Counted from the stretch's first letter, positions 42,036 to 53,868 are shown. The stretch: 64,000 bases of DNA from Elgaria multicarinata webbii (GCF_023053635.1 NC_086180.1:4407206-4471205), one strand, 5' to 3'. Program-made: numbers and translations. The notes: generated by a model from the letters alone, not told the origin.

Positions 42036-44185
42036 GATATGTATAATGCAATGGTTCTTCAGCCAGCCGCATGCTAACATAGCAACCCGTTCACCATTTT
42101 TGAAATTTAGCAAGACAAAACGCAGGGGAAAATGGGTATTAAAGAGCCAGACGCACTTCTAGAAGCCAGTGAAGATTTTTATGCTTTCGTCGGCTGTGTG
42201 TTGGCCTTGAAAAAGCAAAGCGCAAGTCTTTTGTGTGCGGTTGTTGCTGCTTTTCAGTTAACATTTCAGAAGCAGGAATTGTACAAAATAACCTGAAGTT
42301 ACGCTGCTGAAAACTGTCCCTGTTTTCTCTCCAGCTTCCCAAACTATTCCTGGAGTTACGGGGAACATGGGGGCCACGGAAAGATGCAAGCACTTACTTC
42401 AAAAAGGACCCAGCACAAACCCCAAATCCCTGGGATCAAATTAGCTGAACAGAAGAACCACCCTATTTAGGTTTTGCTGGGATTTAACGCCAAACAAAGC
42501 AGCCAATGGGAAGGCAGGATTTGTTCACCACATTCGCCCAGGTGGGGAGTTCCCTGCCTTTCTTTGCAGGTTAAAAGGGGGGGTGGGGGTGGACCCAAAA
42601 TAGAACGATGCTAAACGGCTGCGATTCTCAAACGTCTTGATCCAGATTAACTGCAGCAGATTAACAAGGATGGAATTGGGTTGAATAGTTTTGTCTTACG
42701 TGTTTTTGTGAATTACTTTTTCATTCCAATTTGAGGCCTTAGTAGCAAGAGTTCGGTTTTGCTCAAGGTTAAGGTTGTAATTGCATGTAGGCAGCACAGC
42801 AAACAGGAGGAGGAGGAGGAAGAAGAGGAGGAGGCAGCAGCAGCCACAAACCTTGCAGCTTTCTCTGGACTTGATAAGAAAGCACCCCAAGGCCGGCTCT
42901 TCAGTGTGGGAAGGAACATTTGTGGCATTGAGCTTCTGGTAAACCCCATGGATGCAGATGAACCTAAAAGGGGTGTCAACCCATGTGTCTAATAATAACT
43001 GGGGCCCTTTTTGGAGCACTCAGTGGTTCAACACTCACCAACCATTGTACAGAAAATAACCGTTATCTTTTCGGCACCAGGTTAAGACCTTTCTCTTTTC
43101 CCAGGCATTTAACAGCATACGCTGAGTTTATTTTTAACAAACAGAATAGCTGTTTTTATAAGGATACTGCTGTTTTTATGCTTTTCATGTTTTTAAACTT
43201 TGTGTGTTTGTTTTTAATGTTTCCTGTTTTTAACTTTTGTAAACTGCCCAGAGAGCCTCGGCTATGGGGCAGTATATAAATGCAATAAATAAGTAAATAA
43301 ATAAATACTCCTTGAACCTTGGGAGGCTTCTCTCCGAAGGCTGGCGTAAAACGGTTTAAAATGGAAAATATGAAACAAAGGTGCAAACCTATGCACGTTT
43401 AGACGGTATAAAGTCCTATGATGTAGGTCTTCGTCCTGTCTAAACGTGCACAGGATTGCACGCTCAATAAAACAAAAGTATCTGAAATTCTACTAAAGGT
43501 GCGATAAATTCGGATGAAGGGGTTTTGGTGGCGCCTGACAGCGAAGAAAGGCCCCAGGGGCCACGCCTGCCTGCCTGCCTGCAGGGAGCACACCCGGGTG
43601 CGTCTGGATGTAAAGATAAAGACACCTTTCCTTGGAAGGGAGCAGATGCAGAACATCCATGCTGGAAGGGCAGGTTGCCGAGGGGAGGCTGGGCCTCACC
43701 TGCACCTCACCGGGGGCGCCTTCTCCCAAGGAACAGCCTGGGGCGGGGGGGGGGGGTCAAGGAAAGCCACGCAGAGCTCCCCCGACGCTTTCTGCCTTGC
43801 AAGAACCCCGCCCCGCCCCATAGAAACTCTTGCAGGGCCCCCTGCCCGGGTTGTTGTTTTTTTGCACGCAACCTACCGGCATTCACACGCTGCACCCTTG
43901 CAGAACGCGGCCAGGACGCCTCCTCCCCTGTCGGACACGTGTGATGGGGGCCTTAAGAACGAGCCCGGAGCTTCTACAGCGCCCCCTGCTGGATCACGTC
44001 CTATGGTTTAGAACCGGCCTTTCCCAACTCTCAGGCATCAGACCAGGAAGCCTCTCCTCTCCTCTCACCCCCCTACCCCACGCCACACCTAGTTCCAGCC
44101 CACACGGCAAAAGAGGCATTTTGCATATGCTCAGAGGCAGTCTTACATCAGAGGGTTGAAAGCTGCAGAAATTAATTTGGAGAAA
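42036..44185. other. Upstream region of PCED1A-like copy 1, with L2 tail and GC-rich patch
   Basis: 43070-43310 is a plus-oriented L2-type 3' end (CAGAGAGCCTCGGCTATGGG). A GC-rich patch at 43540-43960 contains, on the minus strand, a good donor (GGTGCAG|GTGAGGCCC near 43702), so a non-coding first exon of the PCED1A-like gene may lie here. This is a guess from position and composition. 43380-43460 holds a small palindrome (CCTATGCACGTTTAGAC / GTCTAAACGTGCACAGG). Confidence 0.35.
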
Positions 44186-44483
44186 TAGGGTGATCCTATG
44201 GAAAGGAGGACAGGGCTCCTGTATATTTAACAGTTATAGCAAAGAGAATTTCAGCTGGTGTCATTTGTACGCATGCAGCACCTGCTGAAATTCCCTCTTC
44301 ATTGCAGCAGTTAAAGCTGCAGGAGCCCTGCCTAGCATGACCAGATACAAAAGAGGGCATGGCTCCTGCAGCTTTAACTGTTGTGATGCTGCATGTGTAC
44401 AAATGACACCAGCTGATACCCCCTTTGCTATACAACAGTTAAAGATACAAAAGCCCTGTCCTCCTTTCCATAGGATCACCCTA
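44186..44483. mobile_element. hAT-type MITE, family A
   Basis: TAGGGTGATCC ... GGATCACCCTA, slightly shortened inside. Flanks do not match clearly. Confidence 0.8.
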
Positions 44484-44685
44484 TATTCCATAACTAGGAC
44501 TGGAATTACCAACCTCCCTTTGGGAGCCTTTATGGCATGGGAGGAGAAGTCCAGGTTTGGTTTAAATAAGCATGAGGTGTAGTTATGAAGGGGGGGCAGG
44601 ACAGGGGGAGGGTTCAAAGGTGATGAATGCGCATTTCAGATTTCATTAAGGAGAAGGACATAAAGAGATTTCAACATTATCAGCT

Positions 44686-45245
44686 ATATTTATCAGCCCA
44701 TTTGGAGATATCCATGATCCAATTGCAAAAGCAGCCATACAGTGTCTTAACAGCGTGTGTTGTGGTTGGTTGGTTTTTATACCTTGTTTAGGGTGACCCT
44801 ATGAAAAGGAGGACAGGGCTCCTGTATCTTTAACAGTTGCATAGAAAAGGGAAGTTCATCAGGTGTTATTTCTATATATGGGGAACCTGGGGGAAATTCC
44901 TCTTCATCACCACAGTTGAAGCTGCAGGAGCTATACTAGAGTGACCATTTTTAAAAGAGGGCAGGGCACCTGCAGCTTTAACTGTTGTGATGAAGAGGGA
45001 ATTTCCCCAGGTTCTCCATATATACAAATGACACCGGCTGAAATTCCATTTTCAATACAAAGGTTAAAAATACAGGAGCCCTGTCCTCCTTTTCATAGGG
45101 TCACCCTAATGTTGTTAATCTGGGTTGGATGCATCAGCTACATTTATCAGCCCTTTTGGAGATCTCCATGATCCAATTGCAAAAGCGGCCATACAGTGTC
45201 TTAACAGCGTGTGTTGTGGTTGGTTGGTTTTTATACCTTGTTAAT
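44686..45245. repeat. Direct duplication, one copy carrying a MITE
   Basis: 44686-44788 and about 45136-45242 are nearly identical (GCCATACAGTGTCTTAACAG, GTGTTGTGGTTGGTTGG, TTTTTATACCTTGTT). The first copy is followed by the MITE at 44789. The second continues straight into AATCCAGG, giving an empty site. Confidence 0.85.
44789..45108. mobile_element. hAT-type MITE, family A, with empty-site comparison
   Basis: TAGGGTGACCC...GGGTCACCCTA, flanked by ACCTTGTT and ATGTTGTT (6 of 8). The empty copy at 45245 reads ACCTTGTTAATCC without an insertion, confirming the insertion point and the 8-bp duplication. Confidence 0.92.
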
Positions 45246-45894
45246 CCAGGTTGGACGTTGCATCCCAATGCAATGTGTGTGGGGGGGGTGGGGGTGGGGG
45301 TGGGGAGAGAATGTTCAATACAGAAACAGCAGAGGATCAATACCGCAAGCCCCAAAGGACTGCACAAGAGCATGAGGGGGAATCCATCAAGGCCGCCCGA
45401 TACAAAAGAAGCCTCTACAAGAATTTCAAGACCAGAATAACTGTCAGGGCAACAGGAATAAAATAACAGTTTACCGAAGAATGATAGACAAAGCAGCTAA
45501 GAATAAACCAATTCCCTATAGCAATTTCATATTTATTTAGTGCATTTTATTTGTTACAGATGTATTACCAGACCGCATCCTGTCAATACAGTCGTCCCTG
45601 TAAGGAAGGGGTTAAGCGTACTCAGAATTACTGTTTTTAGCAATTCATTCTTGTTCATTGTCTGTTATAGAATTGCAGAAGTACTGCTTATCTCTCCACC
45701 TGGCCGTAGGCCGGAAGCCATCTCCTGGCTCCCTTGAGGCCAGAGAAGTGACCTTGGGGCAATTTGCAACTGTAAAGAGAAACGGGCCCTTCCGGAGGAG
45801 GGGGAGGAGTAGAATAACGAGGGGCCTCGGTCACAAATGCTCTGAGTTGTGCAAAACATCTGGTTGGAAGCAGGCTGGGGTTGGCTGACCTAAC
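45117..45894. other. Intergenic stretch without a recognised gene
   Basis: Apart from the duplicated segment above, a G-rich run (45282-45305) and AT-rich sequence. No exon seen. Confidence 0.4.
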
Positions 45895-46340
45895 ACATAG
45901 AAACCTGGAGTTGGAAGAGCCTCAAAGGTCATCTAGTCCAACCCCTGGCAATGCAGGAAATACACTTCTACACCATCCCAACTAAGAGGCCATCTAGCCT
46001 CTGTCTAAAACCTTCTAACGAAGGAGAATCCATAACCCTTAAGGGCAGCCTAGAAAGAAGTTTAAAGAAATAGGCAATCTGTTTCGCTAACCCCTCATAC
46101 CTTCAGGAAGTCTTGTAAGTGGAATCCACTGGTTCAGTCCTACACTCCGGAGCAACAAGCAAATTTGCTCTACTGCTACCTGACAGCCCTTCAGATGCTT
46201 GAAGATGTCTATGAAATCACATCTTCATCATCTTGCCTCCAGCCAGGCTAAATCATACTCCGCTCCTTCAAGCGTTCCTCAGAGGACGAGGCTTCCACCC
46301 CATCCATCTAGTTTAAAGTCGTCCACATTTTTCCTAGTTG
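45895..46340 (-). mobile_element. Old CR1-type LINE fragment
   Basis: CATAGAAACCTGGAGTTGG and GGTCATCTAGTCCAACCCC show the CR1 tail in minus orientation, but diverged from the younger copies and with many changes. Confidence 0.65.
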
Positions 46341-46753
46341 TTCTAACTACATAGGAATAAAAGGGCAAGGAGGAAGGTAAGCAAGAATCTAGCGGGGCAA
46401 AGTCTCACTAGAGCTGAAATGTGGGAAAGGAGACAAAACCTGAAGGCAAAGAGAGGGGAGCCCTTTCTTCCTTATTCATGTATTACTTCTCTCTCTACAG
46501 TGTAGTGATCCAGACTTCTCTTATCAATTTGGAAACAAACCCAGAGGCGGACACGAGAATGTCACCAGCCCTGACGCACACTCCTATAGTATCACAATGG
46601 TTACACCAGTCAAGTCAACCCATTTTAGATTCTCTTTTATTACAGGAATCACTGTAGTGATTCCTGTTGTTAAGGCCGATGAGTAAGTTGAGCATTCCAC
46701 CATTATATTTATTTAGCGGGGGGGGGAGGGGAACCTAGGACCCTAAAATGAAA

Positions 46754-46850
46754 AATATTTCAGGAATCTTTCTGAAACGCGGGGTACTGCCAGAAAGAAA
46801 TGCTGGCTTTACATTCCCTGCGCGTTTCAGGGAGATTCCTGAAATATTGA
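46754..46850. repeat. 97-bp hairpin
   Basis: AATATTTCAGGAATC ... GATTCCTGAAATATT with further pairing around CTGAAACGCG / CGCGTTTCAG. MITE-like, no relatives noticed elsewhere in the window. Confidence 0.7.
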
Positions 46851-47039
46851 GGTCTGGGTGGGAGTTTAAAGGAGAAAAAGGGAGAGAAACTCTGTCCGTC
46901 ACAATCTGCTTTGTTTTTCTCGGGGGGTGGCGACTTTTTTTTTGCGCACTCGTAGCGCAAAAGGGGAAGCCTCCCGGTGGAATCCAAAAACAGGATTAAA
47001 TTCCCCTATCCATCCGATTGATGGAATGGCCTTTCTTTT

Positions 47040-47517
47040 TTCAAAAGGCCGTTCCATCAATTTTTAATTAATTTTTAAAATCCCCATGTTTCTCAATGGG
47101 GAATCTGATAAGCTCACGCATGCGCGTGAGCACCAGAATCCCCAGAGGGAAACGGAGAGCAGGGAGAGCGCGACGGGCCAGGTAAGTGGGGTTAGGGGAG
47201 CTTGCCTGGAGCCGCTGCTGCATTCGTGCAGCGGCGGGCCCAGGCGTAGCGGGGGGGGAAATCGGGGGGGGGAAGTCGCCCCCCACCCCCCGGTTTCACC
47301 TTGTCCGTCGGCTGCAGCCCGGGGTTTCAATTGAGCGCCCAGCTGCACCCGAAAGCAAGCCGGGCGCTCACTTGAAACCCCGGGCTGCAGTCGACTTGGG
47401 CGGAGGGGGGGGAGGAGAGGGGCCCCCGCGTCGCTGGGGTGGGGGTGCGGGGGGACCTTCCCTAGCCTCGCCGCAGCTCGAACTGCGGCGGCGAGGGCAG
47501 GGAAGAGCCGCGCCGCT

Positions 47518-47567
<50 letters not shown>

Positions 47568-47857
47568 ATTCCCTGGTCTCCGCTGCTGCCAACCGCGGCA
47601 GCGGCCGGAGGCTAGGGAGTCAATCACTCACTCACTCACTCACTCACACACACACACAGCCGGCTTGCAGCCGACTTGGGCGGGGGAGAGGGGGAAGAAG
47701 AGGAAGGACTTCCCTTACCTTCCTCGTTGCTGCTCTGGTGGGGAAATGGGCTTCCCCGACGGAAACGGAAGTGACGGCACTTCTGTTTCCGGCAGGGAAG
47801 CCCATTTCCCCACCAGAGCAGCAAGAGGAAGGTAAGGGAAGTCCTTCCTCTCCCACG
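47040..47857. repeat. GC-rich region built of nested inverted repeats
   Basis: Several strong palindromes: GAATGGCCTT / AAGGCCGTTCC (47020-47055), CTCACGCATGCGCGTGAG (47114-47131), CCGGGGTTTCAATTGAGCG / CGCTCACTTGAAACCCCGGG (47320-47388), and GGGAAATGGGCTTCCC ... GGGAAGCCCATTTCCC (47741-47812). It also holds GT and GA microsatellites (47518-47565). The motif style resembles the interior of the element at 52002-52914, suggesting one GC-rich transposon family. Confidence 0.65.
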
Positions 47858-47863
47858 GCGCGC

Positions 47864-47894
<31 letters not shown>

Positions 47895-48535
47895 TGTGTG
47901 GAGTGTGTGTGTGGGTGTTGGGGGTGTTGTGTGTGTGTGGGTGTGTGTGTGGGGTGTGGAGTGTGTGTGGGGTGTGTGTGTGGGGTGTGTGGGGGGGTGG
48001 GGAGGTGTGTGGGGGTGTGTGTGGGGGTGGAGGTGTGTGTGGGGTGGGGTGGGGTGTGGGGGGGTGGATGTGTGGGTGTGTGTGGGGGATGTGGGGGGGT
48101 GTGTGTGGTGTGTGTGGGTGGAGGTGTGTGTGTGGGTGGGTGGTGCGTGTGTGTGGAGTGTGTGTGTGGGTGTGGGGTGTGGGTGGGTGGGGGGGGTGGG
48201 GGGGTGGTGTGTGTGGTGTGTGTGGGTGGGGTGTGTGGGTGTGGGTGTGTGGGTGTGTGGGGTGTGTGGGGTGTGGGGGTGGGGTGTGTGGGTGTGTGGG
48301 GGTGGGGTGTGTGTGGGTGTGTGAGGGTGTGTGGGGTGTGGGTGTGGGTGTGTGTGTGGGGTGTGTGTGTGTGGGGTGGGGTGGGGTGTGGGGGGGTGGA
48401 TGTGTGGGTGTGGGTGGGGGATGTGGGGGGGGGTGTGGTGTGTGTGGGTGGAGGTGTGTGGGTGGGTGGGTGGAGTGTGTGTGTGGGTGGGGGGTGTGGG
48501 GGTGTGGGGGGTGTGGGGGTGTGGTGTGTGTGGGG
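47858..48535. repeat. (CG)n-(TG)n tract followed by ~650 bp of G-rich GT satellite
   Basis: An alternating CG run (47858-47877) passes into a TG run (47878-47900), then GTGTGGG-type repeats with GGGG runs on the plus strand up to 48535. The composition would favour Z-DNA at the left and G-quadruplexes across the rest. The long Val/Cys/Gly frames are not genes. Confidence 0.95.
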
Positions 48536-48539
48536 GTTT

Positions 48540-51500
48540 TTGTATCTGGTCAAGATGGCAGGGTTCCTGCAGCTTTAACTGTTGTGACGAAGAGGGAATT
48601 TCACCAGGTTCTCCATATATACAAATGACACCTGCTGAAATCCCCTTTTCTAGGCAACTGTTAAAAATGCAGGAGCCCTGTTTTCCTTTTCATATGGCTA
48701 GGGAGACCATATGCAAAAGAGTACAGGGCTCCTGTATCTTTAATAGTTTCATAGAAAAGGGAATTTCAGCAGCTGTCATTTGTATGCATGTAGCACCTGG
48801 TGAAATTCTCTGTTCATCACAACATTTAAAGTCGCAGGAGCCTTGCCTCTTTTGTATCTGGTCAAGATGGCAGGGTTCCTGCAGCTTTAACTGTTGTGAC
48901 GAAGAGGGGATTTCACCAGGTTCTCCATATATACAAATGATATCTGCTGAAATTTATATTTATAAATATAACTGTAAAAAAATTATATTTTTTACTTAAT
49001 TAACATTAAAGAATGCACAATGCACCATTGTGCATTCTTTAATGTTAATTAAGTAAAAAATATTTTTTTCTCCTGCACCTTTAACTGGTGTGATGAAGAG
49101 GGAACTTCACCAGGTTCCCCTCTGCTGAAATTCCCTTTTCTATGCAACTGTTAAAGATACAGGAGCCCTGTGCTCCTTTTCATATGGTCACAGGGGCAGG
49201 GGGCTGGTGACTCCGATGTCGGTGGGGCTATGAATCTGTGGGTACATAAATCCTACAATCCTATGCAAGGTTAGACATAAAATCCTACAATTCTATGCAA
49301 ATACCCACAGATTCATAGACCCACTGACATCGGAGTCACCAGCCCCACCTTGTGACCATATGCAAAGGAGTACAGGGCTCCTAAATTTTTAATAGTTGCA
49401 TAGAAAAGGGAATTTCAGCAGGTGTCATTTGTATGCATGTAGCACCTGGTGAAATTCTCTCTTCATCACAATGTTTAAAGTCACAGGAGCCTTGCCTCTT
49501 TTGTATCTGGTCAAGATGGCAGGGTTCCTGCAGCTTTAACTGTTGTGACGAAGAGGGAATTTCACCAGGTTCTCCATATATACAAATGACACCTGCTGAA
49601 ATCCCCTTTTCTAGGCAACTGTTAAAAATGCAGGAGCCCTGTCTTCCTTTTCATGTGGCTAGGGAGGCCATATGCAAAAGAGTACAGGGCTCCTGTATGC
49701 TTAATAGTTGCATAGAAAAGGGAATTTCAGCAGGTGTCATTTGTATGCATGTAGCACCTGGTGAAATTCTCTCTTCATCACAACATTTAAAGTCGCAGGA
49801 GCCTTGCCTCTTTTGTATCTGGTCAAGATGGCAGGGTTCCTGCAGCTTTAACTGTTGTGACGAAGAGGGGATTTCACCAGGTTCTCCATATATACAAATG
49901 ATATCTGCTGAAATTTATATTTATAAATATAACTGTAAAAAATTTATATTTTTTACTTAATTAACATTAAAGAATGCACAATGCACCATTGTGCATTCTT
50001 TAATGTTAATTAAGTAAAAAATATTTTTTTTCTCCTGCACCTTTAACTGGTGTGATGAAGAGGGAACTTCACCAGGTTCCCCTCTGCTGAAATTCCCTTT
50101 TCTATGCAACTATTAAAGATACAGGAGCCCTGTACTCTTTTGCATATGGTCTCCCTAGCCACATGAAAAGGAAAACAGGGCTCCTGCATTTTTAACAGTT
50201 GCCTAGAAAAGGGGATTTCAGCAGGTGTCATTTGTATATATGGAGAACCTGGTGAAATTCCCTCTTCGTCACAACAGTTAAAGTTGCGGGAACCCTGCCA
50301 TCTTGACCAGATACAAAAGAGGCAAGGCTCCTACGACTTTAAATGTTGTGATGAAGAGAGAATTTCACCAGGTGCTACATGCATACAAATGACAGCTGCT
50401 GAAATTCCCTTTTCTATGCAACTATTAAAGATACAGGAGCCCTGTACTCTTTTGCATATGGACTCCCTAGCCACATGAAAAGGAAAACAGGGCTCCTGCA
50501 TTTTTAACAGTTGCCTAGAAAAGGGGATTTCAGCAGGTGTCATTTGTATATATGGAGAACCTGGTGAAATCCCCTCTTCGTCACAACAGTTAAAGCTGCA
50601 GGAACCCTGCCATCTTGACCAGATACAAAAGAGGCAAGGCTCCTGTGACTTTAAACATTGTGATGAAGAGAGAATTTCACCAAGTGCTACATGCATACAA
50701 ATGACACCTGCTGAAATTCCCTTTTCTATGCAACTATTAAAAATACAGGAGCCCTGTACTCCTTTGCATATGGTCACAAGGTGGGGCTGGTGACTCCGAT
50801 GTCAGTGGGTCTATGAATCTGTGGGTATTTGCATAGAATTTTAGGATTTTATGTCTAACCTTGCATAGGATTGTAGGATTTATGTACCCACAGATTCATA
50901 GCCCCACCGACATCGGAGTCACCAGCCCCCTGCCCCTGTGACCATATGAAAAGGAGCACAGGGCTCCTGTATCTTTAACAGTTGCATAGAAAAGGGAATT
51001 TCAGCAGAGGGGAACCTGGTGAAGTTCCCTCTTCATCACACCAGTTAAAGGTGCAGGAGAAAAAAATATTTTTTACTTAATTAACATTAAAGAATGCACA
51101 ATGGTGCATTGTGCATTCTTTAATGTTAATTAAGTAAAAAATATAATTTTTTTACAGTTATATTTATAAATATAAATTTCAGCAGATATCATTTGTATAT
51201 ATGGAGAACCTGGTGAAATCCCCTCTTCGTCACAACAGTTAAAGCTGCAGGAGCCTTGCCCCTTTTAAATGGAGTCACTCTAGTACAGCTCCTGCAGCTT
51301 TCACTGCTGTGATGAAGAGGGAATTTCACTTGGTGCTGTATGAATACAAGTGACACCTGCTGAAATTCCGTTTTCTATGCAACTGTAAAAGAGGCAGGAG
51401 CCCTGTACTCCTTTGCATATGGTCACAAGGTGGGGCTGGTGACTCCGATGTCAGTGGGTCTATGAATCCGTGGGTATATACATAGGATTGTAGGATTTTA

Positions 51501-51710
51501 TGTCTAACCTTGCATAGGATTGTAGGATTTACGTACCCATGGATTCATTCAGCTTGCACTGTTGTGATGAAAAGGGAATTTCACCAGGTGTCATTTGTAT
51601 ATATGGAGAACCTGGTGAAATCTCCTTTTCATCACAACAGTGAAAACTGCAGGAGCCATACTACAGTGACCGCATTTAAAAGAGGGCAGGGCTTTCGTCA
51701 TCCTTTACAA
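48540..51710. mobile_element. Cluster of family A hAT MITEs forming a large palindrome
   Basis: At least seven full or partial family A units in both orientations (marker strings CATATGCAAAAGAGTACAGG, GGCAGGGTTCCTGCAGC, GAAGAGGGAATTTCACC). Positions about 48860-50066 mirror 50066-51262. It includes two mirrored copies of an AT-rich hairpin (48985-49058 and 51068-51140, plus 49955-50030) containing TTAATTAACATTAAAG-like arms. Confidence 0.8.
49197..49353. mobile_element. Palindromic MITE, family G, nested in family A
   Basis: GGCTGGTGACTCCGATGTC ... GACATCGGAGTCACCAGCC with inner CCCACAGATTCATAG arms. Inverted copy at 50775-50935 and a partial one at 51430-51546. Confidence 0.8.
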
Positions 51711-51720
51711 AAAGCCATGA

Positions 51721-53195
51721 AATTCAATGAACAAAAAACCTACGGTTTATAAAACAACGTTAAGGCCGTACAGTTTCCCACCAAGCACCAAAAAGCGGGG
51801 AAATTGGGAGTTAAGGCTCGCCAGCCTTAACGCCACATCCTCCCTAAGGAGGCAGAAAGTACCAGTGAAATTCTCATTCTGCCAAAGCAGATAAACCATG
51901 AGGACAGGATGGAGAATAGGATATGCAGAGGTGACTGTGGGGTTGTGGAAAACTGATGACGAACAACTTAGAGCCACCTACTTCTTTTTTTGTTTAGAGC
52001 AGCCCTTCCCCAACCTGGTGCCCTCCAAAGGTGTTGGACTGCAACGATGGAGCAGGTAAGAAACCCCACCCCATCCTGCCTGGCCCTGCTGCCAGGTAAG
52101 CCCCAACCCACTTACGTGTTCCATCGTCACTGGGCCCGGGCTTGAACTGAGCACCCTGGTCCATCAGGAAACTCAATTCAAGCCTGGGCCCAGGGACGAC
52201 GGAGCAGGTAAGCACCCCCCTCCTGCCTGGGCCCTTACCTAGACCCACTGCCACTGCTGTGCAAACTGCAGCAACGGCTCCAGGCAAGCCCCCACCCCAG
52301 CCCACCCCACTTACCTGCTCCGTTGTTGCTGGGCCCCAGCTTGAATCGAGTGCACTGGTCCACCCGGAAGCAAGTCCGCATCTGCAGCCTTGCTTCTGGT
52401 TGGACTCAGGGGCTTGATTCAAGCACGGGTCAGGCCATGACGGAGAAGGTAAGTGGGGTGGGCTGGGGTGGGCTTGCCTGGAGCTGCCACTGCAACAGTT
52501 TGTGCAGTGGCAGCTCCAGGTAAGGGGCCAGGCAGGAGGGGGGTTGGCTGGAGCTGCCACACTTTGTGCAGCGGTGGCAGCAGGTCCAGGTAAGGGGCCA
52601 GGTGTGTGTGGGGTGTGTGTTCTTACCTGCTCTGTCATCGGCTGGCCCTGACTTGAATTGAGCCCCTGGGTCCACCCAGAAGCAAGGCTGCAAGTGTGGC
52701 CTTGCTTCCAGGTGCACCAGGGCGCTCAGTTCAAGCCCGGGCCCAACGATGACAGAGCAGGTAAGCGGGGTGGGGTGGGGGGGGCTTGCCTGGAGGCGCC
52801 GCCCTACGTTCCCCATCCTGCTGTCCCAGCATTCCTGACCATGGGACATACTGACTTGCAATGATAGATCGTTGCAGTCCAACACCTTTGGAGGGCACCA
52901 GGTTGGGGAAGGGCTGCTCTAAACAAAAAAAGAAGTAGGTGGCTCTAAGTTGTTCGTCATCAGTTTTCCACAACCCCACAGTCACCTCTGCATATCCTAT
53001 TCTCCATCCTGTCCTCATGGTTTATCTGCTTTGGCAGAATGAGAATTTCACTGGTACTTTCTGCCTCCTTAGGGAGGATGTGGCGTTAAGGCTGGCGAGC
53101 CTTAACTCCCAATTTCCCCGCTTTTTGGTGCTTGGTGGGAAACTGTACGGCCTTAACGTTGTTTTATAAACCGTAGGTTTTTTGTTCATTGAATT
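51721..53195. repeat. Perfect 328-bp inverted repeat around a GC-rich core
   Basis: 51721-52048 and 52868-53195 are reverse complements of each other, 328 of 328 bases by my reading, with no gaps. The inner ~47 bp of each arm are the end of a family B-like element (CAGCCCTTCCCCAACCTGG, from 52002 and to 52914). The outer 281 bp of each arm are unrelated to it. The 820-bp core is GC-rich, with internal inverted and direct pieces (GCTTGAATTGAGC-like, GGCAGCTCCAGG). Both arms give an identical 76-residue open frame, which is a by-product of the inversion. Confidence 0.92.
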
Positions 53196-53296
53196 AGAAT
53201 GTAAGCCTATGCGGCAGGGTCTTGCTATTTACTGTGCAATCTGTACAGCACCATGTACATTGATGGTGCTATATAAATAAATAAATTAATTAATTA

Positions 53297-53345
<49 letters not shown>
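53196..53345 (+). mobile_element. LINE 3' tail with AAT microsatellite
   Basis: TAGAATGTAAGCCTATGCGG, GTACAGCACCATGTACATTG, then AAAT/AAT repeats to 53345. It abuts the inverted repeat exactly. Confidence 0.75.
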
Positions 53346-53348
<3 letters not shown>

Positions 53349-53425
53349 ATCAGCCACTTCTCAAGACAGCTGCAGGACAACACGGCAGGGCTTTTTACAG
53401 CCTCCCCTTCTTCCGGGGACCAAGG

Positions 53426-53645
53426 TCAGTCCAACCCCCTGCTCAGTGCAGGAATCCACCATACAGATGGTTGTCCAGCTGACTCTTGAAGGCCTCCAGG
53501 GTGGGAGAGCCCACAACCTCCCAGGGCAACTGATTCCATTGTCGTACTGCTCTAACAGTCAGGAAGTTTTTCCTGATGTCCAGCCGGAATCTGGCTTCCT
53601 GTAACTTGAGCCCGTTATTCCGTGTCCTGCACTCTGGGAGGATCC
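53426..53645 (-). mobile_element. CR1 LINE, 3' fragment
   Basis: From CAGTCCAACCCCCTGCTC to CACTCTGGGAGGATC. Lacks the last ~50 bp of the tail and everything 5'. Confidence 0.85.
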
Positions 53646-53868
53646 CATGCCTCTCATCCTTGTCCTAGTATTTTCTGAATCCAGTGGTTCTTTTGGCCTT
53701 GCTAGGGCCGGATTCACACGCCTCTTGACTGGAAACACACAGGCCAAGCTGTCACGTTGTGTCTTTCTTTTGTTTGGAGAATGCAACGGGAGGGCATGCA
53801 GCCCTGGTACAGCGGCTGATTACACGGTTCCGAAAAATGATCCCGCTGTCCATCTATCCCCACGTTGT

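Noticed and set aside
47186-48628. Open frame of 480 codons rich in Val, Cys and Gly, and others in the same place
   Set aside because: Produced by the GT-rich satellite and GC-rich palindromes; no domain, no splice logic, equally long frames on both strands.
48700-51400. Regularly spaced repeats resembling a CRISPR-like array
   Set aside because: Units are inverted MITE copies of over 300 bp in a vertebrate genome; no repeat-spacer structure.
51747-53169. Two identical 76-residue frames on opposite strands
   Set aside because: They are the two arms of the perfect inverted repeat; identity follows from the DNA and there is no recognisable domain.
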